This document shows, piece after piece, positions 53,502 through 62,448 of a DNA stretch of 64,000 bases. Both the position numbers and the translations under genes were made by a program. The notes beneath the pieces were generated by a model. The model saw nothing but the letters and a program-made list of their open reading frames with translations, did not search any database and was not told the origin of the DNA. Source of the DNA: Catenisphaera adipataccumulans. Lineage in GTDB: Bacteria; Bacillota_I; Bacilli_A; Erysipelotrichales; Erysipelotrichaceae. The stretch covers positions 248,001-312,000 of the forward strand of contig NZ_JACHHK010000003.1 of assembly GCF_014202755.1 (NCBI RefSeq). Direction: 5' to 3'. Every line of letters begins with the position of its first letter. Position 1 is the first letter of the stretch.

Positions 53502-53530
53502 ACCAACATCCTTCCTTTGCATACCAACAT
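53486..53530 (-). repeat. Tandem 21-bp repeat across the start of the YwaF-like gene
   Basis: The 21-bp unit starting CATCCTTCCTTTGC on the plus strand occurs twice without mismatch (53486-53506, 53507-53527), plus three bases of a third. Each copy carries an ATG and an SD-like AAGGAAGG. Because 21 is a multiple of three, copy changes keep the reading frame. Confidence 0.9.
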
Positions 53531-53586
53531 AATAAGAAAAAAAATGTCATATTTCAACATACAAAAGCAGGTCATTTGTTGAGTAT

Positions 53587-53856
53587 TTACTCCTTTTGGA
53601 AGGATAAATACGCATGATAGGAGCGGTCGCTGCGCCCCTGACAATGCAGATAGCCGCTGTTCATCTCCAGCATCTCTGCTTCATCCCAAGCCGGGACCGA
53701 CGGCATCTTCAGCCTTTGAAACGGAATGCCCTTCTCCCAGACGATCCGGCGCAGATACGCATCGACCGCGTCCTGGACCGAGATCCCCAGCGGCTCTAAG
53801 ACATTCGCAGCCGAATGGATCAACGCCGCCGGGACCTCGATACGGCAGGTTTCCAT
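53587..53856 (-). CDS. RelB/DinJ-like antitoxin-domain protein, without an adjacent toxin
   Basis: The 89-residue protein starts METCRIEVPAALIHSAANVLEPLGISVQDAVDAYLRRIVWEKGIPFQ, the ribbon-helix-helix pattern of RelB/DinJ antitoxins. The C-terminal half is longer than usual and ends RSYHAYLSFQKE. No RelE/YafQ-type toxin lies beside it. It follows mmuM by 17 bases with a GGAGG site, so it is co-transcribed. It may be a solitary DNA-binding protein. Confidence 0.7.
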   Translation of the reverse strand: METCRIEVPAALIHSAANVLEPLGISVQDAVDAYLRRIVWEKGIPFQRLKMPSVPAWDEAEMLEMNSGYLHCQGRSDRSYHAYLSFQKE

Positions 53857-53873
53857 AAGCTCACCTCCGAGCG

Positions 53874-54845
53874 TTATATACGGTCCGTTGGTGCTTTTGA
53901 ACAAAATTCCTCACGGGCCGCCGCAACCTGCCGGATATGATCTTCGTCCGTCTGACAGCACCCGCCGACCGCTTTGGCACCGGCTTTCATCCAGATCAGC
54001 GCATAATCTTTGAATCGAAGCGCCTGCTTCGCGCCGTACCACTTTTTGGTCAGCGGATCATATTGTTCCCCGCTGTTTGGATATACACTGATCGGCAGCG
54101 AGGTTGAGGTTTTCAGTTCTTTGATCAAGGATTCAATATATTTGGGATGTGTGCAGTTGACACCGATCATCCGTAAATGTGGATGTCCTGATGATAGTTC
54201 GGCGGCACAATCGGCGATCAAATCGCCTTCATTGATATGTTTTCCGTCCGCGCAGGAAAAACTGATCGCATAATCGGCACCAAGCTGCTCCGCGAGTTCT
54301 GCTTCGATCAGCGCTTCCTGCAGCGACGGCTGGGTTTCGATCATCAATACATCCGCACCTGCCTGCCAGAGCAGTTCCATGCGGCGGGCATGAAAGTCCC
54401 GGAGGACTTCATCGCTGACGCCATAATGACCGCGGTATTCCGAACCGTCTGCCAGATATGCTCCGTAAGGACCGACAGCGCCCAGGCAGACGGGATAAGC
54501 ACGCCCGGCAGCCTTGCCCTCCTGCTGCCACCACTCTTCCCGGGCTTCCCGAAAAATAGTGACCGCAGATCGGATCAGCGCTTCCGCTTCTTGTTGGGAG
54601 TACCCGCGCTCGATCAGCCGCGGCAGACTGGCCTGATAGCTGTCGGTGATGCCGCAGTCTGCACCAGCCTGAAAATATTGGATATGAACTTGCTTGACCA
54701 GGTCCGGCCGGTCGGCCAGTACCTTTGCGGTCCATAAGGTATCGTTTAAATCACAGCCCAGATGTTCCAGACCGGTCGCCATGGAACCATCAATGACCAT
54801 GACCTGATTCTGCTTTAGTATGGATTCAATCGTGGTGCGTTTCAT
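53874..54845 (-). CDS. mmuM: Homocysteine S-methyltransferase
   Basis: The 323-residue protein has VIDGSMATGLEHLG, GVNCTHP and VGGCCQTDEDH; these cysteines bind the zinc that activates homocysteine. MmuM transfers a methyl group from S-methylmethionine (or SAM) to homocysteine, giving methionine. The start at 54845 is chosen for AAAGGA 11 bases upstream and homologous N-termini. It overlaps the end of the AGCS transporter gene by 20 bases, suggesting that the transporter supplies its substrate. Confidence 0.9.
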   Translation of the reverse strand: MKRTTIESILKQNQVMVIDGSMATGLEHLGCDLNDTLWTAKVLADRPDLVKQVHIQYFQAGADCGITDSYQASLPRLIERGYSQQEAEALIRSAVTIFREAREEWWQQEGKAAGRAYPVCLGAVGPYGAYLADGSEYRGHYGVSDEVLRDFHARRMELLWQAGADVLMIETQPSLQEALIEAELAEQLGADYAISFSCADGKHINEGDLIADCAAELSSGHPHLRMIGVNCTHPKYIESLIKELKTSTSLPISVYPNSGEQYDPLTKKWYGAKQALRFKDYALIWMKAGAKAVGGCCQTDEDHIRQVAAAREEFCSKAPTDRI

Positions 54846-56265
54846 AACTTGTCTCATCCTTTCCATAAATGACCGGCGCCGGGTGTTCGCCGCGGTCCAA
54901 TGCCGGTATATATCGATCCCAGAAATCATGGAACAAGCGCATGATTTCTTTTCTCTGCGTATAAATAAAGATCAACGTGATAATAATATAAATGGCCGAA
55001 AGAATATCCGTCATCGCCCATAAAGAGTCCGCCTGGATGTTGTAAAAGAGCACGCATGGGATCATATAGTAGACCATGTAGATCCGCGTCGCAATACGGT
55101 TGGACCGCGTATCACCGAAGGCGTAATTCACCGATTTTTCACAGCTGTAATACATACCGATGATCGTGGTCCACGCAAAGACGACGATCGCGAGCGACAA
55201 GAACCAACCGCCAGCCTGGCCATAGGCCGTTTCAAACGCGACCGTCGTCAGTTCAGCACTGCTCACGTTCGGAAAATCCACATACACATTTGTCAGTAAA
55301 ATAGACAGTGCCGTTACCGTGCAGACAACGATCGTGTCCAGGAAGACTTCGCCCCATCCCCAGCACGACTGCCGCACCGGGTGATCAGTCTTCGCACTGG
55401 CGTGTGCAATGATGCCGTAGCCGGTGCCCGCATCGTTGGAGTAAAGACCGCGGGCCACGCCATAACGGATGGCATCGCGGACGGTCGCGCCCGCAAAACC
55501 GCCGATGCCCGCCATCGGTGTAAAAGCTGACTTAAAAATCAGCGCAATCGTTGCCGGCAGGATATCCAAATGCATGATCAGGATCCCCAAACCACCTAAA
55601 ATATAGACAAAAGCCATGAACGGCACGACCTTTTCCATCACGGACGAGATCCGGTGCAGACCGCCGAAGATCGTCACAAAACAAGTCACACCTAAAACAA
55701 TGACACTGATCAGCGGATCGATCTGCAGTCCCTCTTGTAAAGAACTGGTCACCGCCTGTGTCTGGACACAGCACGTCCAGGGGCCGAGGATAAAACAAGC
55801 CGCCGCCAGCACCACCGCACCGCGTTTCCAGCCTAATGCGTTGCGCATCACAAACGAACGATCACACATATACTCATCGACAGACTTATTGTATTTGACC
55901 CGATAACGCTGGCCTAGGATGATCTCACAGGCCTTGGTGGACATGCCGAACAGACCGGAGATCCACATCCAGAAGATCGCCCCCGGGCCGCCGGACACAA
56001 TGGCGGTCGCCACCCCGCCGATGTTGCCGACACCGATCGTATTGGCCATCGCGGTACAGGCGGCCGCAAAGCCGGAAACGGTACCCGTACCTTCACCGGG
56101 CTTGAACATCTTGCCAAAAGTATTGCGGTAGTTAAAGCGAATATTGCGGAAATTGTAGCGGAACCCGAATCGGATCGAAAGGTAGATGCCTGTGCCGATC
56201 AGGGCAATGGTCATCGGCGTTCCCCATAAAAAATCCGAAATCTGTGTCAGAATTTTCAAAAGCAT
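54826..56265 (-). CDS. Sodium:alanine symporter (AGCS) family transporter
   Basis: The 479-residue protein has about eleven membrane helices and AGCS motifs: GTGTVSGFAAACTAMANTIGVGNIGGVATAI, GPGAIFWMWISGLFGMSTK and GIIAHASAKTDHPVRQ. The family imports alanine or glycine with Na+. Overlap with mmuM hints at S-methylmethionine or another sulfur amino acid as substrate, an inference only. GAGGGAG lies before the start, and it is divergent from the methyltransferase gene. Confidence 0.9.
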   Translation of the reverse strand: MLLKILTQISDFLWGTPMTIALIGTGIYLSIRFGFRYNFRNIRFNYRNTFGKMFKPGEGTGTVSGFAAACTAMANTIGVGNIGGVATAIVSGGPGAIFWMWISGLFGMSTKACEIILGQRYRVKYNKSVDEYMCDRSFVMRNALGWKRGAVVLAAACFILGPWTCCVQTQAVTSSLQEGLQIDPLISVIVLGVTCFVTIFGGLHRISSVMEKVVPFMAFVYILGGLGILIMHLDILPATIALIFKSAFTPMAGIGGFAGATVRDAIRYGVARGLYSNDAGTGYGIIAHASAKTDHPVRQSCWGWGEVFLDTIVVCTVTALSILLTNVYVDFPNVSSAELTTVAFETAYGQAGGWFLSLAIVVFAWTTIIGMYYSCEKSVNYAFGDTRSNRIATRIYMVYYMIPCVLFYNIQADSLWAMTDILSAIYIIITLIFIYTQRKEIMRLFHDFWDRYIPALDRGEHPAPVIYGKDETSYETHHD

Positions 56266-56314
56266 AATTTCTCCCTCGTTTCAGTTCATAATTATAACAT
56301 GCTATAATGAGTCC

Positions 56315-57634
56315 ATGGAATTACCGAAAAGTTATATCCGGCAAATGGAAAATCTATTGCCGGACGAATATGATCGTTATTTTTCATCCCTGCAGGACCC
56401 CTCTTATACGGCCATCCGCGTGAATACGTTAAAGATCTCGGTCGAAGAATTCTGCCGTCGTTCACCGTTTGCGCTGAAGCCGGTCCCCTGGACCGCTGAC
56501 GGTTTTTATGTCGATCCGGATGCACGCCCGGCCAAACATCCGTACTATGCTGCCGGCCTGTATTACATTCAGGAACCCTCGGCCATGCTTCCGGCCCAGC
56601 TGCTCCCCGTTAAAAAAGGCGATCATGTGCTGGATACTTGTGCTGCCCCGGGCGGCAAGAGCACGGAACTGGCCTGCAAGCTGCGGGGAACCGGACTGCT
56701 GGCAGCCAATGATATCAGCACTTCACGCTGCCAAAGCCTGCTGAAAAATCTGGAATCCTTCGGGACGCGCGATGCGATCATCTGCAGCGAGGATACCAGC
56801 CAACTGAAAAAACGATTTCCAAAACAGTTCGATGCGATCTTGGTCGATGCTCCCTGCAGCGGACAAGGCATGTTCCGTAAGGAACACCATCTCATTGACA
56901 GTTATCGACAAAAAGGGCCGGCATACTACGCGCCGATCCAGAAACAGATCCTCGATGATGCCGCTGATATGCTGCAGCCGGGCGGCCATCTGGTCTATTC
57001 GACCTGTACCTTTGCCCCGGAAGAAAACGAAGAGGTCATCCGTCATGTATTAAAGACGCATCCGGACCTAAAGCTGCTGCCGATCCCGATGACCGAAGGC
57101 TTTGTCGGCGGGATCGATATGCCGGAAGCAGTCCGGCTCTATCCACACCGGATCCAGGGAGAAGGTCATTTTGCCGCCTTGCTTCAGAATGCAGGCCAGC
57201 CTAAGTCCCATCAGCAGACCGTCAAAAGCGGACCTATCGATGCGGCTGCCCAAGAATTTCTGCGCCGCGTAGATCTGCCGGATCGATATTTTCAAAAGGG
57301 CGATAAAATCTTGTGGATGGCAGACCGTCTGCCGGAGCAGAAAGGCTGGCGGGTCTTACGTTCCGGGCTGCTGGCTAGTACGATCAAACGCGGCCGCTTT
57401 GAACCGGCACAGGCTCTGGCGCTCGCCTTGAAACCGGAACAATTCGATCAAACGGTTTCTTTTTCGCTTGATGACGAACGGGTCCTTCGTTACCTGCGCG
57501 GCGAAACCGTAATGGCTGATACGAAACAAAACGGCTGGACCTTAGTGTGCGTGGAAAATTTCCCGCTGGGTTTTGCGAAAGCTGAATCCGGACGGTTAAA
57601 AAATAAGCTTGAAAAAAGCCGGCGTTGGCAATAG
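56315..57634 (+). CDS. RsmF-like rRNA/tRNA m5C methyltransferase (NOL1/NOP2/Sun family)
   Basis: The 439-residue protein has an N-terminal RNA-binding segment, a SAM-binding core with LDTCAAPGGKSTELA, ILVDAPCSGQGMFRK (first Cys) and VYSTCTFAPEENEEVI (catalytic Cys), and a C-terminal RsmF-type PUA-like region. It methylates cytosine in ribosomal or transfer RNA. TATAAT (56303-56308) with an extended TGC lies exactly six bases before the ATG and there is no ribosome site, so the mRNA is probably leaderless. Confidence 0.9.
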   Translation: MELPKSYIRQMENLLPDEYDRYFSSLQDPSYTAIRVNTLKISVEEFCRRSPFALKPVPWTADGFYVDPDARPAKHPYYAAGLYYIQEPSAMLPAQLLPVKKGDHVLDTCAAPGGKSTELACKLRGTGLLAANDISTSRCQSLLKNLESFGTRDAIICSEDTSQLKKRFPKQFDAILVDAPCSGQGMFRKEHHLIDSYRQKGPAYYAPIQKQILDDAADMLQPGGHLVYSTCTFAPEENEEVIRHVLKTHPDLKLLPIPMTEGFVGGIDMPEAVRLYPHRIQGEGHFAALLQNAGQPKSHQQTVKSGPIDAAAQEFLRRVDLPDRYFQKGDKILWMADRLPEQKGWRVLRSGLLASTIKRGRFEPAQALALALKPEQFDQTVSFSLDDERVLRYLRGETVMADTKQNGWTLVCVENFPLGFAKAESGRLKNKLEKSRRWQ

Positions 57635-57650
57635 CCTAACCGGCTTTTTG
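57609..57650. terminator. Bidirectional terminator between the methyltransferase and YcxB-like genes
   Basis: AAAAAGCCGG and CCGGCTTTTT form the outer stem, with a GTTGGC/GCCTAAC inner region; T's follow in both directions. Confidence 0.8.
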
Positions 57651-58151
57651 AATAGGCACAGGACTGCGTTTTTCAATAAATTTGTGCAGTTGTTCTTTTT
57701 GATAATCGTTCAAATCAACTGTTAAAAACGGGATCGTGCCGTCATCAAATGAAAAGATCATCAAATGTTCCGTTTCATCGACAGCTTTTATATCCATATA
57801 GCTGCATTTCATAAATGTGCCGCCGATGCGATAATGGATCACTTCCGCAAGACGCACCTGTACTTCAACCTCCTCGCTGCCGTATTCTTTCCGGTAGGTC
57901 TTCCGCAGCTGAGAGGCTGAATGACGACGCAGCAAAAACTGTCCGTCCAAATAAAGCATCAGCCCAATGGCCGCGGTCCATACCGCATAAAACAAGCCAT
58001 TGCCGAAAACCAGGATCACAATGGCGGCTGCCCATGTCAGCAGTGCAGCGATCTTTAGAAAGCGTTCGGTTTTCTTCATCGTTGCGGCAACATACTCATC
58101 GATCAGTTCCCTGGTCAGCTTATACTTACATGTAAAATCTCTCTGTGCCAT
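57636..58151 (-). CDS. YcxB-like membrane protein of unknown function
   Basis: The 171-residue protein has two membrane helices (residues about 30-70, AALLTWAAAIVILVFGNGLFYAV) and a C-terminal soluble domain with IHYRIGGTFMKCSYMDIKAVDETEHLMIF, a layout like YcxB-family proteins. I cannot assign a function. Its start abuts the EIIA-Glc stop (TAAATG), so the two are co-expressed. Confidence 0.65.
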   Translation of the reverse strand: MAQRDFTCKYKLTRELIDEYVAATMKKTERFLKIAALLTWAAAIVILVFGNGLFYAVWTAAIGLMLYLDGQFLLRRHSASQLRKTYRKEYGSEEVEVQVRLAEVIHYRIGGTFMKCSYMDIKAVDETEHLMIFSFDDGTIPFLTVDLNDYQKEQLHKFIEKRSPVPIQKAG

Positions 58152-58634
58152 TTACACGCTTCCTTTCAAGACAACATCATCGCGGGTCACCTGCTGATTC
58201 AGCATCGGCTTTTCAAAATGAAACCGTTTTTCTTTCCAAAGCAGGATACTGATGGTCATATTATAAATTTTATCCATCTTCGACGTATCGAAAGAAACAA
58301 TCACATCACCGGCTTTGACCGTATCGCCTACTTTGACGTGGGCGGTCATGCCTCTGCCCTGCAGCTCGACCGTATCGATCCCGACATGGACCAAGATTTC
58401 CAAGTCTTCTTCCGTCCGGATGCAGAACGCATGGCACGTCGGATACAGAAGGATGATCGTGCCTGCGCACGGGGCGCATACCTGCTGTTCATACGGTACG
58501 ATCGCGACACCGTCCCCTAGATTTTTGGCCGCAATGACCTCATCCTGAACATCTGTCACATCGATACAATTCCCTTTACATGGGGAATAAAGCAGAACCG
58601 AATGCGGTTCTTTCCGATGCAGCCAATCAAACAT
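58152..58634 (-). CDS. PTS glucose-type EIIA (Crr-like)
   Basis: The 160-residue protein matches EIIA-Glc: VLLYSPCKGNCIDVTDVQDEV, GTIILLYPTCHAFCIRTE with the first His, and ILVHVGIDTVELQG with the phospho-His. It carries no EIIB or EIIC. It may supply phosphate to transporters encoded elsewhere or act as a regulator. AGGAG lies nine bases before the ATG at 58634; a TTG six bases upstream is an alternative. It is coupled to the YcxB-like gene. Confidence 0.9.
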   Translation of the reverse strand: MFDWLHRKEPHSVLLYSPCKGNCIDVTDVQDEVIAAKNLGDGVAIVPYEQQVCAPCAGTIILLYPTCHAFCIRTEEDLEILVHVGIDTVELQGRGMTAHVKVGDTVKAGDVIVSFDTSKMDKIYNMTISILLWKEKRFHFEKPMLNQQVTRDDVVLKGSV

Positions 58635-58687
58635 ATACAATTTCTCCTCACATTCCTATAAGATGATATGACGGTTCCCACAAACTG

Positions 58688-59242
58688 TCAATTCTCTTGA
58701 AACCGATCAAGATCCAGCTGTTTGATCACATGTGCCGGGTTGCCGGCCACGACGGCTCCATCCGGTACATCCTTGGTCACCACCGATCCGGCACCGACGA
58801 TCGCATGCCGGCCGATTTCCACACCGGGCAGGATGACCGCATTAGCACCGATCCATGCACCTTTGCGGATGATGACCGGTTTACATAATAAAATCTGCCG
58901 ATCATAGAAATCATGGTTGTTCGAAAGGATCGAGACATTGGCCGCTATTTGGACGTCATCTTCGATCGTTATGGTGCCGCGGGCCATAAACAACGCATTT
59001 GCGTTGATGAATACATGAGAACCGATGCAAAGTCGATCAAATGCTGCACCGGCAAACGGCGCAATAATGGTACTGCCTTCGCCCAGGCGGCTGCCCAGCA
59101 GCTCTTTGAGCAATGCCGCATATTCTGGCCGGGTCGGCTTCGTCTGCGTCAGACGGAAGACAAGGTCCGCATCATGGGCTGCCTGCTGCCGTTCTTTTTC
59201 TGTCGCTTTTCGCATATCATACTTTATTTCTTCACATTCCAT
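58688..59242 (-). CDS. Maltose/galactoside O-acetyltransferase family protein
   Basis: The 184-residue protein has an N-terminal helical segment (about 1-55) and a left-handed beta-helix of hexapeptide repeats (about 70-170, e.g. [16 protein letters not shown] with the catalytic His, [17 protein letters not shown]). It acetylates sugars with acetyl-CoA. GGAGG precedes the start. It stands between the EIIA-Glc gene and the mannose PTS operon on the same strand. Confidence 0.9.
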   Translation of the reverse strand: MECEEIKYDMRKATEKERQQAAHDADLVFRLTQTKPTRPEYAALLKELLGSRLGEGSTIIAPFAGAAFDRLCIGSHVFINANALFMARGTITIEDDVQIAANVSILSNNHDFYDRQILLCKPVIIRKGAWIGANAVILPGVEIGRHAIVGAGSVVTKDVPDGAVVAGNPAHVIKQLDLDRFQEN

Positions 59243-59256
59243 GTCGTTCCTCCAAC

Positions 59257-59288
59257 AGAAAAGGAAGAAAGCTATTTGGCTTTCTTCC
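59257..59288 (-). terminator. Terminator of the mannose-family PTS operon
   Basis: GGAAGAAAGC and GCTTTCTTCC are perfectly complementary around six bases, followed by TTTTC on the minus strand; it overlaps the manO stop. Confidence 0.72.
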
Positions 59289-59661
59289 CGATGGAAAACA
59301 GATTCTTGGTGCCGCGCTTCAGGACATCGAAGAAACTCAAGGAGCGGACCATACGGTCAGCGGGGACATAGTTTCGAATAGCACGGAGCATTTTCTTGTT
59401 GTCGCGTGCAGAAAACGTGTAGTTGCCGTTTTCTTTGGTCATGATCACGAAGCGGGAGATCTTCCGGCCGCCAAATAAGACGGAGGCGGCGATCAGGTCG
59501 ATCTCGCTCCACGGAATTTGGACATAATCTTGTACGTTGCGATCATTATAGTATTCGAATGCTTTATCGCCGACCATCGCTTTGCCCACAGAAGTCAGTC
59601 CATACAAGGATGACGTCGGCATGGTCAGATCCACTTTGGTATTCTGCGACTGCACAGGCAT
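59272..59661 (-). CDS. manO: ManO-like DUF956 protein
   Basis: The 129-residue protein has the DUF956 pattern: [55 protein letters not shown] and [13 protein letters not shown]. Genes of this family follow mannose-type PTS operons in Firmicutes and are thought to control them. Here it is the last gene after the EIID gene, 23 bases downstream. Confidence 0.87.
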   Translation of the reverse strand: MPVQSQNTKVDLTMPTSSLYGLTSVGKAMVGDKAFEYYNDRNVQDYVQIPWSEIDLIAASVLFGGRKISRFVIMTKENGNYTFSARDNKKMLRAIRNYVPADRMVRSLSFFDVLKRGTKNLFSIGKKAK

Positions 59662-59684
59662 ATCAACACCTCTGTTTCTTTATC

Positions 59685-60602
59685 TTACAATAATCCGATC
59701 ACACGACCGACGATACCTACACCAAAAAGGCACAGGATGATGACGATCGGAGATACTTCCTTTTTCAGCAAGTGGCAGATATACAGCGTCAGCAGTAAAG
59801 CAGCCAAACCTGGGATCAGTGAATCCAGGTTCTCCTGCAGAGTCGTGACCTTGACCTGATTCAAGGCACTGCTGCCGATGGAATCATACATCGTCAATGC
59901 TTCTTTGATGCCTTTGGTACCTTTCGGCAGGTTGCTCCAATCAATATAAGCACCTTCCGACTGCGTTACACGGGATACCACCGGTGTAAAACTGATGCTT
60001 ACCCAACGCTGAACCAGGGCACCGATGATGAACATACCTAAGATACTTGCACCTTCGGTTACTTTTCCCAGCAGACCGCCGGACAAGTCTTTGGCAATAT
60101 CGGTTCCGACTTTGTAGCCGAACTCCTGCGTGTACCACAAGAAAGCCACACGGATCACGTTCCATGCGATAAAGAAGATCAACGGTCCGGCGATGCTTCC
60201 GCTCATTGCCATAGAAGCACCCAGGGCGCCTAAGATCGGACGGATCGTGAACCAGAATACCGGGTCACCGACACCGGCCAACGGACCCATCATACCGACT
60301 TTTACACCTTGGATCGCCTGATCATCGACCGGAGCACCGTTGGCACGCTCTTCTTCCAGTGCCAAGGTAACACCGATGACCGGTGCAGATACATACGGGT
60401 GTGTGTTATAGAATTCCAAGTGACGCTTCAAAGCTGCTGCCTGGTCTTCTTTATTGGTGTACAACTTTTTGATGGCCGGGATCATCGCGAAGCACCAGCC
60501 ACCATTCTGCATACGCTCATAGTTCCAGGATCCCTGAAGGAACTGATGACGGCGCATGACGGCCTTACGGTCTTGTTTTGTTAAGGTAATTTTTTCTGCC
60601 AT
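59685..60602 (-). CDS. manZ: Mannose-family PTS EIID component
   Basis: The 305-residue protein matches ManZ: LTKQDRKAVMRRHQFLQGSWNYERMQNGGWCFAMIPAIKKLY at the N-terminus, VKVGMMGPLAGVGDPVFWF, and hydrophobic helices ending LLTLYICHLLKKEVSPIVIILCLFG. EIID and EIIC together form the sugar channel. The gene lies between EIIC and manO with AGGAGG upstream. Confidence 0.93.
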   Translation of the reverse strand: MAEKITLTKQDRKAVMRRHQFLQGSWNYERMQNGGWCFAMIPAIKKLYTNKEDQAAALKRHLEFYNTHPYVSAPVIGVTLALEEERANGAPVDDQAIQGVKVGMMGPLAGVGDPVFWFTIRPILGALGASMAMSGSIAGPLIFFIAWNVIRVAFLWYTQEFGYKVGTDIAKDLSGGLLGKVTEGASILGMFIIGALVQRWVSISFTPVVSRVTQSEGAYIDWSNLPKGTKGIKEALTMYDSIGSSALNQVKVTTLQENLDSLIPGLAALLLTLYICHLLKKEVSPIVIILCLFGVGIVGRVIGLL

Positions 60603-60621
60603 GTTTCATTCCTCCTTCATC

Positions 60622-61440
60622 CTAGTAATCATTCAAGATATCACCCAACGGATCGCCGGTACCGGTATTTCCGGAACCGCCGCTGTTTTTCGCATTATCT
60701 TTCAAGCCTAAGTACAACAGCGCCAGTACGACACCGATCGCGCCCAAAGCGATCAGGGTCAGTTCCTGCAGCGTTGCGAAGACAAAACCTAAAGCGAAGA
60801 ACGGCCAAGTTTCCTTGGTTGCCATCATGTTGATGATCATCGCATAACCAACAGCAGCGACCATACCGCCGCCAACCGACATACCGCCGGTCAGCCAGTC
60901 CGGCATCGCATTCAAGGCATTGGTTACGACCGAAGCCGGAACCAGGCACAATGCCATGGCCGGGATCGCAATACGCAGACCCTGCATCAGGATGGCAATG
61001 ATCTGCCAACGGTCGATAGCTGCGAAGTTTGCCTTTTCTGCCGCTGCATCCATCGCGTGCACAATCGGGATGGCGATCGTACGGCAGACCATCGTTAAGA
61101 ACAGACCTGCAACGCTCAGCGGCACAGCTACGGCAATGGATGTATTGATGGCATTGCTGACATCAACATCACCGCCGCTCAAACCTTTTACCATGATGAT
61201 CGCACTGGCAACAGCGGCCAATGCAGCATCCGGTGCTACGGCAGCACCGATATTTGCCCAGCCCAGGGCAATCATTTGCAGCGAACCACCTAAGATGATT
61301 CCTTCTCTTAAGTGTCCGGTTACTAATCCGATCAACGTACATGCGACCAGCGGCTGGTGGAATTCGAACTCATCCAAAATTCCTTCCATGCCGGCCAGCA
61401 TAGATACGATAAAGACCAGAATAAGTGTAATTGCTGACAT
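60622..61440 (-). CDS. manY: Mannose-family PTS EIIC component
   Basis: The 272-residue membrane protein starts LILVFIVSMLAGMEGILDEFEFHQPLVACTLIGLVTGHL, followed by LGGSLQMIALGWANIGAAVAPDAAL, the ManY pattern. It ends in an acidic, Gly-rich cytosolic tail (NSGGSGNTGTGDPLGDIL), longer than in many homologues. It has AGGAGG and is spaced 15 bases from the EIIAB gene. Confidence 0.93.
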   Translation of the reverse strand: MSAITLILVFIVSMLAGMEGILDEFEFHQPLVACTLIGLVTGHLREGIILGGSLQMIALGWANIGAAVAPDAALAAVASAIIMVKGLSGGDVDVSNAINTSIAVAVPLSVAGLFLTMVCRTIAIPIVHAMDAAAEKANFAAIDRWQIIAILMQGLRIAIPAMALCLVPASVVTNALNAMPDWLTGGMSVGGGMVAAVGYAMIINMMATKETWPFFALGFVFATLQELTLIALGAIGVVLALLYLGLKDNAKNSGGSGNTGTGDPLGDILNDY

Positions 61441-61455
61441 TCTTATTCCTCCTAT

Positions 61456-62448
61456 TTACATGCCGAGCTCTTTTTTAGCTTTCTTCAGCAGATCGTCAAT
61501 ATTTTCTTTGCTGTCGCTCGGTACTTTGCGGACATCAAAGGTGATGCCCTTAGCTTTTAATTCTTCTAATGTCTTTACATCATCCGGTCCCATGGCGATG
61601 GCGTTGTTGACAACGACTTTACCCTGTGAATGGGCCATTGAACCTAAGTTGACGGTCTTGATGTCGACGCCGCCTTCTACCGCTTTCAGTAAATCCTGCG
61701 GTGTCTCAAACAAAAGCATGGCTTTCGTTGCACCAAAACGGACATCTTTGGAAACGTCGATCATTTTCTGGATCGGAACAACGTGCGCTTTTACGCCCGG
61801 AGGCGCTGCCTGTTCGATCATGCTTTTACGCAGATCGTCTTTGGCGACCGCGTCGGATACAACGATGATACGATCCGGCTGTACGGCTTTTGTCCATGTG
61901 GTCGCAACCTGTCCGTGCAGCAGGCGGGTATCCACACGTGCCAATCCGATCTTGATGTGTCCGTCTCCCAGAACCGTTCCCGGCGGGATGGCGCCCTGCA
62001 TCTGCGGTGCAGCTCCCGCATTGGCTTTTTCTTCTTTCTTCGGTTCCAAAGAACCTGGCTGCGGTTTGATACCTTCTCTTGCCGATTCGATAATATGCGT
62101 GGCAATACTGTGTGCCGTCGCATCTTCCTGCATTCTTGCTGCATAAGCTTCCAGCAGCATCGGCAGATTCAAACCGGTAACGATTGCCCAAGTGTCTTCG
62201 TGTCCGTCAATGTATCCGTTGGCTTGGTTGAACGGTGTTCCGCCCCATAAGTCGATCAGGAACAAAACTTGTTCCGGATCATCAAAGGACGCAACCGCAT
62301 CTTCCATTTTTTTGCGGATATCATCCGGACCTTCACTTGGCATTAAAGTCACAGCAGCGACATTCGGCTGATTGCCGAAGATCATTTCGCCGGACTGTTT
62401 GATTCCTTCGGCGAATTTTCCGTGACTTCCGATGATAATTCCTACCAT
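61456..62448 (-). CDS. manX: Mannose-family PTS EIIAB component
   Basis: The 330-residue protein joins EIIA (residues 1-135, phospho-His in GIIIGSHGKFAEG, LIDLWGGTPFNQA) and EIIB (about 165-330, phospho-His in ARVDTRLLHGQVATTW) through a Pro/Ala linker. It passes phosphate from HPr to the incoming sugar, probably mannose, glucose or an amino sugar. The start at 62448 is supported by AAAGGAAG. It opens the manXYZ-manO operon. Confidence 0.93.
   Translation of the reverse strand: MVGIIIGSHGKFAEGIKQSGEMIFGNQPNVAAVTLMPSEGPDDIRKKMEDAVASFDDPEQVLFLIDLWGGTPFNQANGYIDGHEDTWAIVTGLNLPMLLEAYAARMQEDATAHSIATHIIESAREGIKPQPGSLEPKKEEKANAGAAPQMQGAIPPGTVLGDGHIKIGLARVDTRLLHGQVATTWTKAVQPDRIIVVSDAVAKDDLRKSMIEQAAPPGVKAHVVPIQKMIDVSKDVRFGATKAMLLFETPQDLLKAVEGGVDIKTVNLGSMAHSQGKVVVNNAIAMGPDDVKTLEELKAKGITFDVRKVPSDSKENIDDLLKKAKKELGM

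Noticed and set aside
53459-53644. 61-codon minus-strand ORF across the 21-bp repeat (MLVCKGR repeated)
   Set aside because: It is the alternative frame of the tandem repeat upstream of the YwaF-like gene, and it ends shortly after it.
60920-62146. 408-codon plus-strand ORF opposite the mannose-family PTS genes
   Set aside because: It crosses two real genes on the other strand and shows Ser/Thr/Pro/Ala-rich low-complexity sequence with no recognisable domain.
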